Assembly (NCBI GenBank): GCA_000381605.1 | Contig: KB906756.1 | Coordinates: 868,001-932,000 of the forward strand | Source of the DNA: Acidobacteriaceae bacterium KBS 89 | GTDB lineage: Bacteria; Acidobacteriota; Terriglobia; Terriglobales; Acidobacteriaceae | Reading direction: 5' to 3' | Length of the DNA stretch: 64,000 nt | Part shown: in pieces, positions 9,931 through 18,266 of the stretch | How the letters are laid out: the number at the start of each line of letters is the position of its first letter | Numbering within the stretch: the stretch's first letter is position 1 | Translations under genes and position numbers: made by a program | Notes under the pieces: model-generated | Told to the model about the DNA's origin: nothing | Databases searched by the model: none | Seen by the model: only the letters and a program-made list of their open reading frames with translations

Positions 9931-10329
9931 ATGGGTATGCGGCCCCTGTTCCATCCGAAGGTTGAAGACATCACAGTGGAGGGAATACTCCACGCTTTAT
10001 CGGATCCGGTGCGGGTAGCAATCTATGCGGGAATAGTCGGGCAGGATTGCTCGCACAACTGTTCGACGTTTCTGACGGTTAGCGACAAAACTATCCCAAA
10101 GTCAACGCTCTCTCAACATTTCCGGGCTCTGAGAGAGGCGGGACTGATACGCGGAGAGCGGCGCGGCGTAGAAATGCATAACACCTCGCGCTGCCCGGAA
10201 GTCGAGCAGCGCTTCCCAGGGCTGCTTGGGGCAATCGTCAACGCACATACCATCCAGTCGAAGGACGAAGCTCGAGCAAAGAGATCTGGAGCGAAGAGAC
10301 CCGTCCGACGGCCGGCGAAGAATACGTGA
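9931..10329 (+). CDS. ArsR-family winged-helix transcriptional regulator
   Basis: A 132-residue DNA-binding protein. The start region LHALSDPVRVAIY, the recognition helix STLSQHFRALREAGL and the wing RGERRGVEMHN are typical of ArsR-type helix-turn-helix proteins. It lacks the metal-binding ELCVCDL motif; Cys40 and Cys44 (CSHNC) are the only clustered cysteines and could be a redox or ligand site, which is inference. The basic tail (about 110-132) is probably disordered. A second ATG two codons later is an alternative start. Divergent from an SDR gene, with an 11-bp-arm inverted repeat between them, so it is likely the SDR's repressor. Confidence 0.85.
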   Translation: MGMRPLFHPKVEDITVEGILHALSDPVRVAIYAGIVGQDCSHNCSTFLTVSDKTIPKSTLSQHFRALREAGLIRGERRGVEMHNTSRCPEVEQRFPGLLGAIVNAHTIQSKDEARAKRSGAKRPVRRPAKNT

Positions 10330-10404
10330 CAACCGAAGCAGTCTCGATGGCTGCGGAGATTACCGGCGACTGTGCTTTGACCGCTGATGCGATTCATAAC
10401 GATC

Positions 10405-12981
10405 TTATTGGGCCCACTCAACCTGCAAGTCGCTTCCGACACCATTATCGCGGATTAGAAACGATGTTACGTGGTGAAGAGTGTCGAAGGACGACTCCAC
10501 TTTTTCCGTGCTACCGACTATAGAAGCTTTCCGGAGAGGTACAGTCCTTCCGTAGATCTCCACCTGGAGATTCTTCCACCATGGAACGTAACTCCCTTGG
10601 TGGGGACCGACATGGACGGTAATGCCGTTCGGCTTTTCCAAGCATGTGAAATCCATCCGAAGAAAATCGCCGCGTCTGTAGGCAAAAGACCGACCATCGT
10701 CTATATAAACTGAACCCTTACAGTCTCGCCCAGGGTAGACGCGCAGAGTAAGAGGACCGTTCGGAGTCTCACTTGTGCTCTGCACGAGAGGCTGCAACGG
10801 AAGAATGGATCCCTCGCGTACGAAGACAGGAAGAACGTCCAGCTGCGGCTTGATCGTTACTTTCCTGCCTATAAAGCCCGGGTCATTGAGCGCCGGGGTA
10901 CCGTCCGACCAAACTCCTCCAACTAACTTTTCGCCTGTCCAGTAGTCGTACCAATTCACTGACGGAAGCTCAACCGTGTAGCTATCGGGTTTGTCCGGGT
11001 AGATAGCCGGAGCAATCAATAAATTGTTGCCAAACATGAATTCATTTCCCACGTCCAGATCTATTGGATGTTTGTCCTTCGTCGCATCGGGAAACTCAAG
11101 GAAAAGGGGGCGAACGATTGGCAGTCCCGTACGCGACAGCTCTTCCGCCGCGGTATAGAGATAGGGCATCAATTTGTATCGCTCTTCGATGTAGCGTTTA
11201 CGAATGGCTTCCTGCTCAGGGCCGTGAACCCAAATCTCCTGGTTGGCTGAGATGTCGCAGGCGTGATCGCGGTCGATAGGTTGGAAAGCGCCGAGTTCGA
11301 ACCACCGCGTTAACAACTCCGGTCCCGGGCTGCCGATAAAGCCACCCACATCCGCTCCGCTCATGCCAAAACCACTCAGCCCAAGGTTAAGGAGCATCGG
11401 CGTTGTAAGCCGAAGATGATTCCAGGTGCTGCTATTATCGCCTGTCCATGTGACGGCGTATCGTTGTCCCCCAGCATAGCTGGCGCGTGTCAAAACGAAG
11501 GGCCGCTGATTGGGCGAGAGCGCTAACAGCCCGTCGTAGGTCGCTCGGGAGTTCTCCATTCCATAGACGTCGTGGATCTCAAGGTGATTCGTCGTTCGCG
11601 ATTGGAAGCCGGGCTCGTCTATCCGGTGCTTCACATCTCCGGGCATGGTTCCCTGGGGCCCGTCAAAGACGGATGGCTCGTTCATGTCGTTCCAGAAACC
11701 GGCTACTCCATCATGAACAAACTGTGTATAGAGCGAACCCCACCACTCTCGCGTACCTTTGCGAGTGAAATCGGGGAAGACTGATGGTCCCGGCCAGACC
11801 TTGCCGACATAGATCGTGTTGTCAGGACGCTTTACAAAGTGATCGCCTGCGATGCCGCTGTCGAAAGGGGAATAGTTTGCGTTAGGAAGATAAGCGATAT
11901 GGAGGTCCGTTATTGCCACGACATGAAGGTCTTGCTTCTTCAGATCCGAGATCATCTGCGAAAAATGGGGAAATTGGACCTGGTCTACCGTGAATGGTCG
12001 GTGATGGTCCTGGAAGTCAATGTCCAGATAGATCGCATCGGCCGGGATTTTATCGGCACGCAGCCGATCGGCGATTTCCCTGACCTGCGACTCTGGATGG
12101 TAACTGAAACGAGATTGCTGGAAGCCGAGAGACCAGAGCGGGGGAAGGGGAGTTGGCCCAGTGAGCCACGAGTAGGTAGACAATACATGCTTTGCGTCAG
12201 GCCCATACAGAACGTAATAGTCGAGCGGGCCGTTTTCCGACCCAAAAGAATAGGCATTTGGCAATTCTTTGCCAAAATCGAAACTTGTCCGCCAAGTGTT
12301 GTCGAGCAATATGCCGGTAGTGATCCCTCGAAGAGATGTCAGGAAAAATGGGATACTTTTATAGATGGGATCGGTCGACTCCTGAAAGCCGTAGCTATCG
12401 GTATTCCACATGTTGTAGGCGTGGTTTCTCCGGTCGAGCGATCCGGGTTTGTCGCCTAGTCCGAAGTAATGCTCATCGGGGGGCATGGTCTTGTAGACGC
12501 GAAAGGCTGGACCATGAAACTCGATAGGACGGTCGGCGGCGTCTTCCTGAACGATTTCTCCTTTGAGATCGGTTATCTGCAGACGCATCGTCGCCCGCTC
12601 AACCCGGACTCGCAACGTGCTGGTGCGAAAGCCAATGGCTGTAGGGTCCTCTTCCGCAGAGACAGTCGTGCTCTCGGAACGAGAACCGGGGAGCACTGCC
12701 CAGGAGGCATCCTCCGGCAAATTACCCTGTGGCCCCACTCTGACGCGGAGGACGTCTTCTCGAAGGGCAGTGATCTGCATAATCGCGTCCCCGCTTCGGA
12801 TTTCAACGCCGTTTTTAAGCGACCTGCTGCCGGTAACCAACTGCAGCATGGTGAATTGTTTCGTAGAGGGAACGGAGGCAGCGGGGCTCGCAGGGCTTGT
12901 TGCCTGTTCGCCGAACGCTGAGGCTCGGAAAAAAACGATCAATAAAAGAGTGACCGCTGAGAGTATCCGGCATTGCTTCAT
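10405..12981 (-). CDS. Secreted glycoside hydrolase family 31 (alpha-glucosidase/alpha-xylosidase type)
   Basis: The family-31 barrel is clear: the catalytic nucleophile lies in FWNDMNEPSVF (Asp432 in the 858-residue form), followed by GADVGGFIG and FQPIDRDHA, with a beta-rich domain before and after. The start at 12981 is preferred over the upstream ATG at 13026 because it puts the signal peptide (MKQCRILSAVTLLLIVFF) at the N-terminus; AAGGAA lies about 12 nt upstream. GH31 enzymes release alpha-linked glucose or xylose from non-reducing ends; which of these applies cannot be decided from the sequence. The protein is exported, so it acts on oligosaccharides in the periplasm or outside. It stands alone, convergent with the ArsR gene. 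Confidence 0.92.
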   Translation of the reverse strand: MKQCRILSAVTLLLIVFFRASAFGEQATSPASPAASVPSTKQFTMLQLVTGSRSLKNGVEIRSGDAIMQITALREDVLRVRVGPQGNLPEDASWAVLPGSRSESTTVSAEEDPTAIGFRTSTLRVRVERATMRLQITDLKGEIVQEDAADRPIEFHGPAFRVYKTMPPDEHYFGLGDKPGSLDRRNHAYNMWNTDSYGFQESTDPIYKSIPFFLTSLRGITTGILLDNTWRTSFDFGKELPNAYSFGSENGPLDYYVLYGPDAKHVLSTYSWLTGPTPLPPLWSLGFQQSRFSYHPESQVREIADRLRADKIPADAIYLDIDFQDHHRPFTVDQVQFPHFSQMISDLKKQDLHVVAITDLHIAYLPNANYSPFDSGIAGDHFVKRPDNTIYVGKVWPGPSVFPDFTRKGTREWWGSLYTQFVHDGVAGFWNDMNEPSVFDGPQGTMPGDVKHRIDEPGFQSRTTNHLEIHDVYGMENSRATYDGLLALSPNQRPFVLTRASYAGGQRYAVTWTGDNSSTWNHLRLTTPMLLNLGLSGFGMSGADVGGFIGSPGPELLTRWFELGAFQPIDRDHACDISANQEIWVHGPEQEAIRKRYIEERYKLMPYLYTAAEELSRTGLPIVRPLFLEFPDATKDKHPIDLDVGNEFMFGNNLLIAPAIYPDKPDSYTVELPSVNWYDYWTGEKLVGGVWSDGTPALNDPGFIGRKVTIKPQLDVLPVFVREGSILPLQPLVQSTSETPNGPLTLRVYPGRDCKGSVYIDDGRSFAYRRGDFLRMDFTCLEKPNGITVHVGPHQGSYVPWWKNLQVEIYGRTVPLRKASIVGSTEKVESSFDTLHHVTSFLIRDNGVGSDLQVEWAQ

Positions 12982-13520
12982 CTTAATCGTTGATTCCTTG
13001 GCGCCGTGGATGAATTGAGCAATCATAGTGCCTTTGAGCGATCAAAATCGTAACAGGTCGCGCATAAGAAAAGCGTCCTCGAAGCCCGATGTTTCACCGA
13101 AGTTTCGTCTAAGAACAGACGAGGGATGTGCCAACTCTATGGCACAGCTTCCGTTAAGGCGAATGCAAAACATCGTGGCCCGTGACCGGAATTGGATTGA
13201 TCGTTTGGAAAGCCAGTGGATCCTATGCAGCCGTGCTAAGTAGAGAAGTCTGTCCTCTCGCAACACAACGGGTTGGCCGATTGGAGACACTTCCCTGCTG
13301 CTCGACTGTCCTACCGGGACCGGAAACTAGCACTTCCTCGGCCGCGGAGTCGTAGCTGAATCCCCGATGAAGTTGAACTGTTCCTTCGCCACACGCGGGA
13401 AAGCGACCGACAGTAACTGTCGATTTATGAATGGAACGGCGATTACAAGTGCCTTCATCGGGAACTGAAAATCGTCATTTCGCCTTTGCCGAATGTTCCA
13501 TTAAGGCCTAGATTGCTTGT
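12982..13520. other. Non-coding gap between GH31 and the PLP-enzyme gene
   Basis: About 540 nt between divergent genes. Short open frames here show no signal peptide, motif or ribosome-binding site. No tRNA, strong hairpin or repeat was seen. It must hold the promoters of both flanking genes. Confidence 0.6.
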
Positions 13521-14822
13521 ATGCCAACGAATGATCGTCGCTCCTTCCTCAAGATGACAGCCCTTGCCGGGGCATTTTCTACGAACAGCCTGTTTCGCCA
13601 GGCCCACGCGGCCGACTGGGAGGCTGCGTCGCGTGCGGTGGGACATCTCGATTCGGGAACTATTGCTCAGAACGAAGATTACTGGAGCGTGATTCAGCGC
13701 TCCTATTCGGTTAGTACTCAGATCATCAATCTCAATAACGGCGGAGTCTCTCCGTCGCCGATCGTTGTACAGCAAGCGGTCGAACGCTACAACCAGATGA
13801 CGAACGAGGGCCCGTCGTACTACATGTGGCAGATTCTCGACCAGGGCCGCGAGCCTCTGCGGCACAAGCTCGCTAACCTGGCAGGCACCTCGGCTGAAGA
13901 GATTGCGATCAACCGCAACTCGACCGAAGCCCTGAACACCATCATCTACGGTCTGCCGCTGAAGGCAGGGGATGAGGTCGTTGGGACGAAGCAGGATTAT
14001 CCCAACATGATGAACGCGTACCGGCAGAGGGCCGAGCGTGACGGTATCGTCTATAACCAGATCAGCTTCGACTTCCCCATCGAGGACAACGACGTGATTG
14101 TGAAGGCCTACGAGCAGGCAATCACCCCGCGCACGAAGCTGGTTCACATCACGCACATGGTCAATTGGACGGGGCAGTTGATGCCCGTACAGCAGATCGC
14201 CGACATGGCGCACGCCCACGGCTGCGAGGTCATCGTCGACGGCGCTCACTCCTTCGGCTTGCTCGACTTCAAAATTCCTGACCTGCACTGCGACTACTTC
14301 GGAACCAGCCTCCACAAGTTTCTGGCGGCGCCCATAGGCTCAGGCATGATGTGGGTGAAGAAGGACAAGATAGAAAAGATCTGGCCGCTGACCTGCTACG
14401 GAAACCCTCGCAGCCCTGATATTCGCAAGTTTGAGGCGCTGGGAACGCGCAGCTTCCCGATCGAACAGGGCATCGGCGAAGCGATCAACTTTCATGAGGC
14501 GATCGGCTCCAGACGTAAGCAGGAGCGCGTCTTCTATCTGAAGAACTACTGGGCGATGCGAGTGAAAGACGTTCCGGGCGTGAAGCTCCATACCTCGCTC
14601 GACCCGAGATTCTCCTGCGCGATCTGTGGCGTCAGCATCGAGGGCGTCACTTCGAACCAGTTGATGACCACACTTTTTGACCGTTATAAAATCCACACGG
14701 TCGGGATCGACTACGAGAAGATCCACTGTATCCGCGTCACTCCGCATGTCTACACCACCACCGCGGACCTGGATAAGTTCGTGGGGGCAATAGGTGAGAT
14801 TGCAGCGAGCAAGAAGTCCTAG
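13521..14822 (+). CDS. Tat-exported aminotransferase class V-fold PLP enzyme
   Basis: A 433-residue protein with a twin-arginine signal (DRRSFLKMTALAGAF) at the start. The rest is a fold-type I PLP enzyme of the class V / isopenicillin N epimerase-like group: NLNNGG near the start of the mature part, the Asp-X-His pair in VDGAHSFG, and the Schiff-base lysine Lys266 in SLHKFL. Members of this group act as epimerases, Cys desulfurase-like lyases or aminotransferases; the substrate cannot be told. Export of a cofactor-loaded PLP enzyme through Tat is consistent with folding before transport. The gene stands alone with non-coding DNA on both sides. Confidence 0.88.
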   Translation: MPTNDRRSFLKMTALAGAFSTNSLFRQAHAADWEAASRAVGHLDSGTIAQNEDYWSVIQRSYSVSTQIINLNNGGVSPSPIVVQQAVERYNQMTNEGPSYYMWQILDQGREPLRHKLANLAGTSAEEIAINRNSTEALNTIIYGLPLKAGDEVVGTKQDYPNMMNAYRQRAERDGIVYNQISFDFPIEDNDVIVKAYEQAITPRTKLVHITHMVNWTGQLMPVQQIADMAHAHGCEVIVDGAHSFGLLDFKIPDLHCDYFGTSLHKFLAAPIGSGMMWVKKDKIEKIWPLTCYGNPRSPDIRKFEALGTRSFPIEQGIGEAINFHEAIGSRRKQERVFYLKNYWAMRVKDVPGVKLHTSLDPRFSCAICGVSIEGVTSNQLMTTLFDRYKIHTVGIDYEKIHCIRVTPHVYTTTADLDKFVGAIGEIAASKKS

Positions 14823-15038
14823 GCGCAAGGTCGACGGCGGTCGACTCGGCAGGAATATGTTCACGGGTTGTCTGCGACTATAGAGGATTCATCAACAGAA
14901 CCGATATCGTTCTTGCGGTTGATATGTTAATGTTGCTTTACAACAACCGCTTCCGGGAAGGCATCTGGCGCCATCACGGGTTAGTAGTCCCTCACGAGAA
15001 CGAACCCGGCACTCCAAACATACGCCGCATGAGGGTGG

Positions 15039-18000
15039 ATGAGAATACAGGTTGCTCTCAATCACCGGACGCAGTACCGGTACGACAAGACGGTTTCTCT
15101 CGGCCCACAGGTTATACAGTTGCGGCCCACTCCGCATTGTAGAACGCCGATACTCAGTTACTCGCTTAGCGTCACTCCCGCCGATCATATCCTTAACTGG
15201 CAGCTCGATCTCCACCACAATCACCTTGCGCGTCTTCTTTTTCCTAACAAAACCAAGGAATTTGTAGTTGACGTGGATCTCGTAGCGGAGCTATCCCCTT
15301 TCAATCCGTTTGATTTCTTCCTCGAACCAGGGGTCGAAGACTACCCTTTTGAGTACGCGCCGGGGCTGGCGAAGGATCTCGAACCCTATCTGGCGGTGGA
15401 TCCGGCCGGTCCTCTCCTCCAGACTTTTCTTCAGAGCCTTTCGAGCGAGAGACACGGAACGATCGCCTTTTTGGTCGACTTGAATAGAAAGGTCCGGGAC
15501 GAAATTGGCTACGTGATGCGGCTCGATCCGGGCGTCCAGACATGCGAACAGACTCTTGAAACGCGCACGGGATCTTGCCGTGACTCGGCATGGCTGCTTG
15601 TGCAGATTCTCAGGCATTTGGGAATCGCAGCACGCTTCGTTTCCGGGTATCTGATTCAGTTGGCGGCGGAAGAGAGCATGTTGGATGGTCCCAGCGGTGC
15701 ACAAACCGACTCCGCGGATTTGCACGCATGGACGGAGGCATTTTTACCGGGTGCGGGTTGGATTGGGTTTGATCCGACCTCGGGCTTATTCGCGGGCGAG
15801 GGCCACATCCCGCTCGTCTGCACCCCTAACGCTTCCCAAGCCGCGCCAATCGGGGGAACGGTCGAGCCGGCAAAGGTGGGCTTCAACTACTCCATATCCA
15901 TTCGCCGCCTTAACGACCCACCACGGCCGTCCAGGCCCTTCACCCAGGAGGATTGGGTGCAAGTTGAACAACTTGCACATCACGTCGACGCGGACCTGAG
16001 GGCGCAGGATGTTCGCCTGACCATGGGCGGCGAGCCCACCTTCGTTGGTATCGACGAGCCCGAAAGCCCGCAATGGAACATCGATGCTCTGGGACCATTG
16101 AAACGAAGCCGCGGCTTGGCGCTCATTCAATCGCTGCGAAATAGGATGTCGCCGGGCGCGATGCTTCACTACGGACAAGGGAAATGGTACCCGGGCGAGC
16201 AGTTGCCGCGCTGGGCGCTTAGCTGCTATTGGCGCAGCGACGGCGTCCCTGTCTGGGAGAATATCGATCTCATCGCTCGCGAAGATCATGACTACGACTT
16301 GGGCGTGGCTGATGCACTCAGCTTCACGGAAGCGCTCTCTCGCCGCCTCCAGGTGAGCTCCGAAAATGTGCTGCCTGCTTACAATGCCGAAGGTGAGTCG
16401 ATAGAGCCGGCCGGGTACATTTTGCCCATTCGCCGCCGCCAACCAGCGGGTATGCTGTTCTGGTCGAGTCAGTTGTGGTTCCCTCGTCCGGAACGTCTGC
16501 TGCTGACGCCGGGCGATTCACCTATTGGCTATCGGATACCGACCGAGTCGATGCCGTGGGTGGCGCCCGACGAACTTGAATACGAGTTCGAGGCTGCGCC
16601 CTTCGCAAATCGAGTCAAGCTCCCTTCAGGCCCGGCCCGACACATGGATCTTTTCGAGAGGCGCCCTACGCCTGATCCGCTGCCCGCTCTCTCGAACACA
16701 GCCGAAACAACGCTAGAGTTGATCAGGCCATCGCTGTGTGTACAGGCTCGAGAAGGCCGCCTGCACGTCTTTCTGCCGTATGCATCCAGGCTCGCGGACT
16801 ATCTCGATGTGGTCGCCGCGGTCGAGGATACTTGCCAGTATCTACATAAGCCTGTATGGCTGGAGGGCTACGCTCCGCCCTCCGATCCCCGAATGCGATC
16901 GTTCAGTGTTACTCCTGACCCAGGCGTTTTGGAAGTGAATCTGCCGCCCGCGAGCGATTGGGACGAACTCGAACAAATCAATACAGTGCTCGTCGAGGAG
17001 GCGCACAGAAATCGGTTGACCGCTGAGAAATTCAATTACGATGGCGGCCATGTCGCAACCGGCGGCGGTAGCCATATCGTGATCGGCGGAGCGACCGTAC
17101 TTGACAGCCCCTTCCTGCGCCGTCCGGATCTGCTGCGCAGCATGGTGACGTTCTGGCAGAACCATCCGTCACTGTCGTATCTGTTTTCCGGTATGTATGT
17201 CGGCCCAACGAGCCAGTATCCGCGCGTCGACGAGGCTCGCATGGATGCCTTGTATGAGTTGGAGATTGCCTTCAGTCAGTTGCCTTCGAATGACTGCCCG
17301 CCGTTCATCGTCGATGGCTTGTTCCGCAATCTCCTCGTCGATGTCACAGGAAATTCTCATCGCGCGGAATTCTGCATCGACAAACTTTATCCTCCGGAGG
17401 GCCTCGGATTGCGGCTTGGCTTGCTCGAATTACGTGCCTTTGAGATGGCACCGCATGTCAGAATGGGTCTTGTGGAGATGTTACTAATCCGCGCTTTGGT
17501 CAGCAGGTTCTGGAAACAGCCACTTGAAGCCGGCCTGATCCGTTGGGGTACGACGCTCCATGACCGATTTATGCTGCCGCATTTTGTCATGTGCGATTTT
17601 TCCGATGTGCTCTCCGAGTTGCGCCAGTCAGGTTTCAACTTCGAGGAGAAGTGGTTTGCTTCGCACATGGAGTTTCGTTTTCCCAAGATTGGGTCGATCA
17701 CTGCAGAGGGAGTCGAACTCGAACTTCGTCAGGCTCTAGAGCCTTGGAACGTGCTCGCGGAGGAGACTACCTCCGGTGGAACGGTTCGCAGCGTGGACTC
17801 ATCCCTCGAACGAATACAGGTGAAGTTATCGGGGTTCATAACAGAATCCCGTTATGAGGTTGCATGCAACGGACGCAGAGTGCCTCTCGTTCCCACGGGC
17901 AAACCTGGAGAGGCGGTCGCAGGCGTGCGGTATCGCGCCCGACGGCTTTCTGCGGCACTACATCCTACAATCCCCGTGCACACCCCCCTTGTTTTCGACA

Positions 18001-18266
18001 TCATTGACCGCTGGAAAGAGCGTTTGATTGGCCGATGCACCTATCACACGGGACGACCCGATGGTCATAGGTATACTGCCCGGCCAGCTAACGCCAGGGA
18101 GGCCGAAGAGCGACGCCTGGAACGCTTTCAAGGGTCCGGTCACACTCTTGGTCCAATGGCGGCACCGGCGCAGGAGAGCGACCTTATCTTCCCTCTTACT
18201 CTTGACCTGCGGAGGCCGGCACCTGGACAAAAGCCCCAAACCGAGAAGCGGGGGCTTGTCCCATGA
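15039..18266 (+). CDS. Large transglutaminase-family protein with DUF2126 domain
   Basis: A 1075-residue cytoplasmic protein, first gene of a three-gene operon. Residues 1 to about 95 form the bacterial transglutaminase N-terminal beta domain. The transglutaminase core follows with a full catalytic triad: Cys180 (GSCRDSAW), His229 (LHAWTEAF) and Asp245 (FDPTSG). From about 300 to the end is the DUF2126 region, with the LTMGGEPTFVGID and GGGSHIVIGG segments characteristic of that family. Start at 15039 has GAGGGTGG directly upstream. The ATGA overlap with the next gene shows coupling. The family is likely to cleave or transfer on amide bonds; it is predicted, from its constant neighbours, to act in a peptide-ligation or peptide-modification pathway. 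Mycobacterium tuberculosis has a similar set (Rv2566-Rv2569c). Confidence 0.9.
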   Translation: MRIQVALNHRTQYRYDKTVSLGPQVIQLRPTPHCRTPILSYSLSVTPADHILNWQLDLHHNHLARLLFPNKTKEFVVDVDLVAELSPFNPFDFFLEPGVEDYPFEYAPGLAKDLEPYLAVDPAGPLLQTFLQSLSSERHGTIAFLVDLNRKVRDEIGYVMRLDPGVQTCEQTLETRTGSCRDSAWLLVQILRHLGIAARFVSGYLIQLAAEESMLDGPSGAQTDSADLHAWTEAFLPGAGWIGFDPTSGLFAGEGHIPLVCTPNASQAAPIGGTVEPAKVGFNYSISIRRLNDPPRPSRPFTQEDWVQVEQLAHHVDADLRAQDVRLTMGGEPTFVGIDEPESPQWNIDALGPLKRSRGLALIQSLRNRMSPGAMLHYGQGKWYPGEQLPRWALSCYWRSDGVPVWENIDLIAREDHDYDLGVADALSFTEALSRRLQVSSENVLPAYNAEGESIEPAGYILPIRRRQPAGMLFWSSQLWFPRPERLLLTPGDSPIGYRIPTESMPWVAPDELEYEFEAAPFANRVKLPSGPARHMDLFERRPTPDPLPALSNTAETTLELIRPSLCVQAREGRLHVFLPYASRLADYLDVVAAVEDTCQYLHKPVWLEGYAPPSDPRMRSFSVTPDPGVLEVNLPPASDWDELEQINTVLVEEAHRNRLTAEKFNYDGGHVATGGGSHIVIGGATVLDSPFLRRPDLLRSMVTFWQNHPSLSYLFSGMYVGPTSQYPRVDEARMDALYELEIAFSQLPSNDCPPFIVDGLFRNLLVDVTGNSHRAEFCIDKLYPPEGLGLRLGLLELRAFEMAPHVRMGLVEMLLIRALVSRFWKQPLEAGLIRWGTTLHDRFMLPHFVMCDFSDVLSELRQSGFNFEEKWFASHMEFRFPKIGSITAEGVELELRQALEPWNVLAEETTSGGTVRSVDSSLERIQVKLSGFITESRYEVACNGRRVPLVPTGKPGEAVAGVRYRARRLSAALHPTIPVHTPLVFDIIDRWKERLIGRCTYHTGRPDGHRYTARPANAREAEERRLERFQGSGHTLGPMAAPAQESDLIFPLTLDLRRPAPGQKPQTEKRGLVP

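Noticed and set aside
11839-12459. 206-aa plus-strand frame inside the GH31 gene
   Set aside because: Antisense of the catalytic domain region; no motif.
13455-14315. Long open frame on the minus strand (286 aa) inside the PLP-enzyme gene
   Set aside because: Antisense of a gene with a Tat signal and Schiff-base lysine; its own translation has no family features.
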